The position numbers and the translations under genes are program-made. Source: Allantophomopsis cytisporea (lineage: Eukaryota > Ascomycota > Leotiomycetes > Phacidiales > Phacidiaceae). From it: 64,000 nucleotides of DNA. Positions 59,521 to 64,000 of the stretch are shown in pieces. The stretch lies in NCBI GenBank assembly GCA_024752435.1, contig CP103027.1, positions 496,001 through 560,000 of the forward strand, given 5' to 3'. The notes beneath the pieces were generated by a model that saw only the letters and a program-made list of their open reading frames with translations, did no database searches and was not told the origin of the DNA. Position 1 is the stretch's first letter. Every line of letters starts with the position of its first letter.

Positions 59521-59994
59521 TAGAGAATAAGTATCTGGCTTAGATATTTATCAAGTATATAGACAGTCCAAATAGCTTTATTCGAACATCACAGTCTTCT
59601 TTTTGTAAAGTCTCGTATCGAAAGGGATATTCATACAAACTAGTATAAAGGATTGACTTAGTAAGTAGACTGCCTATTGATAATACTTGACATAGAAATA
59701 CATTTACAACAAAGTGAACTTATACTACAGAGCTAGTTATTAAGTAGCCTCCCTATTTAAAGTACCTACACAAAGAGTCAAGAAGAAAAAATAGAGTTAA
59801 ACTAGGTCAAGACTGTTAGACTTTAGCATATTATTAGTTACTTGTAATCTAAACGGTACTAGAGACCCAATATCCTTATCATCGCTTTATTTGGAGAATT
59901 TCTAAATCATCTTCCAAGCTATCTGTAGGAGGCTCCAGCAGTTTCTCTGAATTTTCTGAATTCTATAACTTAAAAGCGCGTTCCCATCGTTACC
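59521..59994. other. AT-rich intergenic
   Basis: A spacer of 474 bases, rich in A and T, with no open frame of note. It should contain the 3-prime end of the phosphatidylserine synthase gene. Confidence 0.45.
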
Positions 59995-60950
59995 TCAAAG
60001 CTGTGGTGGTGAAAACAACCAACAGCTAGCGAAGGTTCCCAAGGTTATTGCCGGAATTACAAACGGTCCAACTCCCCCCAATTTCAACCTCTTGCTTACC
60101 ATCATAGCACCGACGGCGATCACAGGAGCTATCGCCGGGTGGAATTCACACCAGGTACCGAGGAAGAAAACCTTAAAGAGAATATCCTCCGATGTCCAGT
60201 CCATCCACGCACAGACAGCCACGGCCGTCGACACAGCCAATGCTGCATACGGAATAGTAATCCCTTCATAGTAAAGTGCCTTGCCGTGCGCATTCTTCGG
60301 TATCAGATGTGCCGTGATGTTGAATCTCGCCAATCGAGAGACACCGCAGAGCACATAGAATATCAACGCAGCTTGATCCACCGGGGTGCGAAATCCAATA
60401 GAGTACAGCATTATGGCCGGAGCGAGACCAAATGTGATCTGTGAGAGTTTAAGCAAACATACGAAAGTGCCACTAGAAAAGCAATAGGGAGAAAAGGGTA
60501 CAAAAGGACGAAAACCGTACCAGATCCGAGAGGCTATCAAGCTCTTTACCCATTTCAGAACATTCGTTTCTCCATCTTGCAACTGTGCCATCGATGCGGT
60601 CACATTCATAACCGAGGTATATAAATACATGGGCGGCGATGAAGGATTGTTGCATAGAAGAGAAGATAGAAAGAACTGAATTCCGGTTACTATCAGCGCC
60701 AAAGCTACACGATACTTTGATTTTCGTTTCTGTTCTCACCTCCGCAAATCGCTGCATTCTTATCGTTAGCCATATCAGGACGTACAGACTATAGTTCTAG
60801 CAGTGTAGTGTTCACGTACCATTTGACAGCGTCACATAGTCAGCGACCCGGAGATGCCTACGTGGAATCAATATTTAGTTGCGTGACGATTCATGCAAAG
60901 GGGTTTGCAGACCTGATCAAGTCAAACTTAGCTTCTCGAGTGACAGCCAT
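59995..60950 (-). CDS. CHO1: CDP-diacylglycerol:serine O-phosphatidyltransferase (phosphatidylserine synthase)
   Basis: This ER membrane enzyme makes phosphatidylserine from CDP-diacylglycerol and serine. I read five exons: 60950-60913, 60857-60820, a 12-base exon 60751-60740, 60675-60521 and 60438-59995, giving 228 residues. The spliced text RHLRVADYVTLSNAICGVLS matches the family N-terminus, where fungal enzymes have a TLxNxxCG phrase; this needs the 12-base exon. The CDP-alcohol phosphotransferase motif is exact: D-G-x2-A-R-x8-G-x3-D-x3-D in DGTVARWRNECSEMGKELDS with the final Asp after Leu-Ser. ITFGLAPAIMLYSIG follows in exon 5, then five hydrophobic helices. The N-terminus is shorter than in yeast Cho1. 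It is a housekeeping gene. The first three exons are inferred from motif continuity and need transcript support. Confidence 0.85.
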
Positions 60951-61673
60951 ATTTCCGTTGGGTGAAGGTTAGAAGATAGTAACTTTAATCTGAAATGGAA
61001 TCAATGAAGTATAGAAATATTGCTGTTCGGCAATAGACAATAATTTTTCCCGCCCAATGCTAACTACCTTCGACTTATACCTGCTCCAAAGTTTGGAGAC
61101 TCGCCGTCGGATTAGTTCTTGCCGAACCCAGTCTTTTTGATTGTTAATCCCGCAGAGTTTACGCAGCATCCCGGTTCTTCCATCCGTGACAATGTGAGGT
61201 GGCTAGGCCAAAGTGGAGAATTAGAATTATTTCTAGAAGGGGACTAGTAATAAGTTTGCTCGAGAGCGAGCGAGCTATTGAAAAAGCCATTCTGAATATA
61301 TAATATACTATTATATACTACTAAGTTATTTTTCTTTGATCATTATTCCAATCATGGAGTGAACAAAACAAGCACGGGTGCTTGGCGATCGTTCATTTAG
61401 GGTTATAATTTTAGGCCCAAATCTTATTAAGCCAGGTTGTTTTGTCGTGGCTGGCCGCTTTTGGTGGAATTCTGTTGGTTGTGTCATGTGCGGCCACCGA
61501 CGTGGGTGCTGGTGTTATTATTTAAGATCAGAAGGTCCCCCCTTTAGCCAACTGCAGTACAAAACTAATGCGGATTATTATTTCCTGAATTTCTGTCATA
61601 TTTTTTCATCTCTGTTAAACGCCGGTCTAGGAGCTTACACCGATCATACGCACTGCAGAAAAGATCAGTAGAC
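60951..61673. other. Divergent promoter region
   Basis: This 723-base region lies between the starts of the phosphatidylserine synthase and the nucleotidyltransferase. An open frame at 61378 overlaps the presumed leader and is not supported. It has an AT-rich stretch near 61290-61340. Confidence 0.45.
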
Positions 61674-62592
61674 ATGTCTCTCAAGCATTACTTGCAGATG
61701 GCCTACAAGGAGATTGGTCTAACTGCGGAGACCGAACTCCGCTCGTTCCAGCCATTGACTGGAACCTTGCAATCTGACAAGGAGAACCTCCTCCTAGTAT
61801 ACGCGGGCTCGTTCAATCCTCCACACCGAGGACATATAGATGCCCTGTTATCAGGGCTGAGGCCAGAGGTAGCGGCCGCTGCGATCGTCATGCTGCCTAG
61901 TGAAGATTGGCACTTAAGAGATAAGGTATCCAACAGTTGTCCCGACTTTTTTCTACCACAGAAACGCAGAGCGGAACTTTTGGGTACCATTCCTTCAATT
62001 CCGAAAGCAAGGGTGTGGGTGTGGACAACCACCTGGTACCCCTTCAAACCATTCACAGAGGCCTTACTTCGATTGACCAAGGCGGATGGATTCAAGCTGG
62101 GCATCGCACGGTTGGTTGGGCCGGATAACTTAAATGTGCAAGATCCTCTCAAGATTATGCCATACGAGTTCCCTGGTGTACTGGTCACAAACAGAGCCAG
62201 ACATATCGCTACCCATTTTCTTCCGGATGGCAAGCCAGTAATGTGGAACGGATTCGGGGAATGGTCCCGTAGCGCGCATGGTTGTGGAGATGGTCAGTGC
62301 ATGCATTGCTTCCAAATAATATCTTCCTATTATACCTGACTGGTTTTGGCTAGATGACAGGGAGGCTGGTCAAGCTGAGGTTGTGCTGTGGAAATGCACA
62401 GGTGTATGTGACAGTGATCCCCGAAAGAAGGGTTATTACCTTCAATACGCGAAGCCTGTTTCGGCTGACATCAGCTCGACGAACTTGCGACGGGCCTTGA
62501 TCCAAAAGCACCTTCTTGATGAAGCAAGTCTCAATCAGCTAAGTACCGAGGCTCTTCTAGAGATCTTGGGACCGATTCTGCGGGATAATTGA
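61674..62592 (+). CDS. Nucleotidyltransferase, NMN-adenylyltransferase-like
   Basis: This soluble protein of the cytidylyltransferase-like (HIGH-motif) superfamily has two exons, 61674-62292 and 62354-62592, giving 285 residues. The nucleotide-binding motif VYAGSFNPPHRGHIDAL lies near residue 42; the usual phrase in this family is GxFxPxHxGH. The C-terminal phosphate-binding motif appears after the intron as KPVSADISSTNLRRALIQ (ISSTxxR). Both halves of the active site are therefore present. Fungal proteins of this kind are annotated as NMN adenylyltransferase-like, but they differ from the main Nma1/Nma2 enzymes and their substrate is not settled. The family is confident; the exact reaction is not. 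Confidence 0.85.
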
Positions 62593-62975
62593 CAAATACA
62601 TACATAATATTGATGGATGGGTCCTTTTGATCATCTTGGCATGTTACTGTCGCGTGAGCACACAGGGGATACAAGAGCAAGTGGATACATAGGATGGCAT
62701 AATGAGTACTAAGGGTTCTAGACAATCAATTAGAAGCTTTTTTATTCATATAAACTAGCGTCTTCAATGCAATTGATCAATCGCTCGAGATATGTGATTT
62801 TTCAAGCGTGGAGTTAGCTCTGAGAATTGGTCATCATATCGGGTGACAGACTTTTACCAACCCACTGAGAACGATATCTAACTACCACCGGCCTTGCGGG
62901 ATCGCTAGCATCTCTCGACCAAAGATTTGGTTATACACTTATGTAACTGCGACGAACTCATTTTTGAACTTTGAA
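62593..62975. other. Intergenic
   Basis: Spacer of 383 bases between two genes on the same strand. It should contain the promoter of the kinase-like gene. No coding region is supported. Confidence 0.45.
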
Positions 62976-63973
62976 ATGGATTTCGAGACAGTGAAAACTC
63001 CTGACGTGACGTCTCTAAGTGAGAAACCCTTAGAGATTACTTACAACAATGAGGTATACAAAGCTTCCCCGCTTACCATCAAGGAAAGACTCGCTCTCCT
63101 CAATGGAACTTTCCCGATCGATGAAGCCGTTGTTGAAGGTATGACTTCTGCCTTCATCTACTGAATCTTCGAGACTTTGACAGTGAGCACTTGACTGACT
63201 TATGCCGCCTTCAACTATCTAGTATTACCCGAAGGCAGTACATTCTTATCAGTTGAGCATTTCGGCACGAGTGCGTACGCAATCACTGGGAGAGTAGTAG
63301 CACGGAATTATGATGGGATAGAAGCTGTTTATTTCATCAAGGCAAGTCTTCGAATATGAACACTGGACAGGTGGGAATTTATCCTGACTCCACCAGGTTG
63401 CGTTCGAAAATCACGGCATGACAATGTTGAAAGGGGAATATGAATCTTCCAAGATCATTTACGGCCTCATGGACGACTTCCTGCCCAAGCCAATCGGCTT
63501 CGGCAAATACAAAGTTGCAAATCCGCCCACGTACTTCTACCTGTCCGAATTTGTTGATATGGATGTCACGGTTGCCCCTGACCCTGCGGAGTTCACGAAG
63601 CGCCTCTCACAGCTACACCGAGTCAGTAGGTCACCCACAGGCAAGTTTGGCTTCGCTGTCCAGACATGCGACGGGCAGGTCGCCCACACTGTCGATTGGC
63701 AGGATAATTGGGCGACTTTCTTTACCAATATGTTCCTTGGCGTCTTTGAGAGGGATCTAGCTATCAATGGTCCATGGATTGAGATGGAACGAGCAACTGA
63801 GCAGGTAGTCAAGGTTGTTATTCCCAGGTTGCTTGGGTCTCTTCAGGCGGAAGGCAGGGTTCTCAAGCCCTCTATCATACACGGTGACCTCTGGGAAGGA
63901 AATATGGGTATTCATATGGAGACCGGCAAAAGCATTCTATTCGATGCTGGGTCGTACTACGGTCACAACGAGA
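62976..63973 (+). CDS. Fructosamine/ketosamine-3-kinase-like protein, partial at window edge
   Basis: This APH-like kinase belongs to the fructosamine-kinase family, which phosphorylates sugar adducts on proteins so that they fall off. At least three exons lie in the window: one from the ATG at 62976, a second about 63223-63341, and a third about 63396-63973 that ends at a GTAAGT donor. The gene continues beyond the right edge. Landmarks are SVEHFGTSAYAITGRVVA (glycine-rich ATP region), YFIKVAF with the ATP-binding Lys, MLKGEYESSKIIYGL, and the catalytic HGDLWEGNMG with its Asp and Asn, followed by LFDAGSYYGHNES (metal-binding Asp). The set of motifs is complete so far. Fungal genomes often carry several such genes. 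The boundary of the second exon was not checked base by base. Confidence 0.85.
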
Positions 63974-64000
63974 GTAAGTAGTGTCCACGGACCACGGTCA

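Overview
This window looks like nuclear DNA of a filamentous ascomycete (Pezizomycotina; a leotiomycete-like genome is my guess, not something I can prove). Genes lie on both strands, are about 1 to 2.5 kb long, and most are split by short GT-AG introns of about 48 to 70 bases. Their products are typical of moulds: Zn2Cys6 regulators, MFS and APC transporters, a P450, a fungal NLR and an ankyrin protein. Intergenic DNA is AT-rich. I see no rRNA, no convincing tRNA, no intact transposon, no CRISPR and no viral gene. Exon boundaries were read by hand and chosen so that frames join and family motifs continue across them.

Layout. 0.6-12.2 kb: a glutathione S-transferase, an MTR-type amino-acid transporter, a small TIGR04076-like protein, a glycerate-kinase-like P-loop kinase, a nine-exon amino-acid permease and a DUF1295 membrane reductase. 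13.2-21.3 kb: a 2-oxoglutarate oxygenase, an SV2-like MFS transporter, a salicylate-hydroxylase-like FAD monooxygenase and a P450. With no polyketide or peptide synthase nearby, this run reads as a possible catabolic or tailoring group. 22.1-34 kb: a hydrolase/NB-ARC/TPR NLR broken by an in-frame TAG, a glycine-rich conserved fungal protein, a Zn2Cys6 regulator, the ribosome-biogenesis factor Rei1, and a stand-alone hydrolase that is a close paralogue of the NLR N-terminus. 34.9-46.5 kb: a DHA2 drug-efflux MFS, an ankyrin protein, a peroxisomal MaoC-type hydratase ending in SKL, an oxidoreductase relic, a serine hydrolase and a Dal5-like MFS transporter. 47.7-49.6 kb: a decayed large membrane-protein gene with several in-frame stops.

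50.6-58.2 kb is the most coherent block: an aldehyde dehydrogenase ending in SKL, a copper amine oxidase ending in TKL, and, divergent from the oxidase, an APC amine/amino-acid permease. Together they could import an amine, oxidise it to an aldehyde and then to an acid, with the two enzymes in peroxisomes. After a transcription-factor relic come phosphatidylserine synthase (with an inferred 12-base microexon), an NMN-adenylyltransferase-like protein, and a fructosamine-kinase-like gene that runs off the right edge.

Two themes stand out: the candidate peroxisomal amine-catabolism group, and an NLR/hydrolase pair in which the NLR hydrolase has lost its nucleophile serine and the TPR region is cut by a nonsense codon while a stand-alone paralogue keeps the serine.
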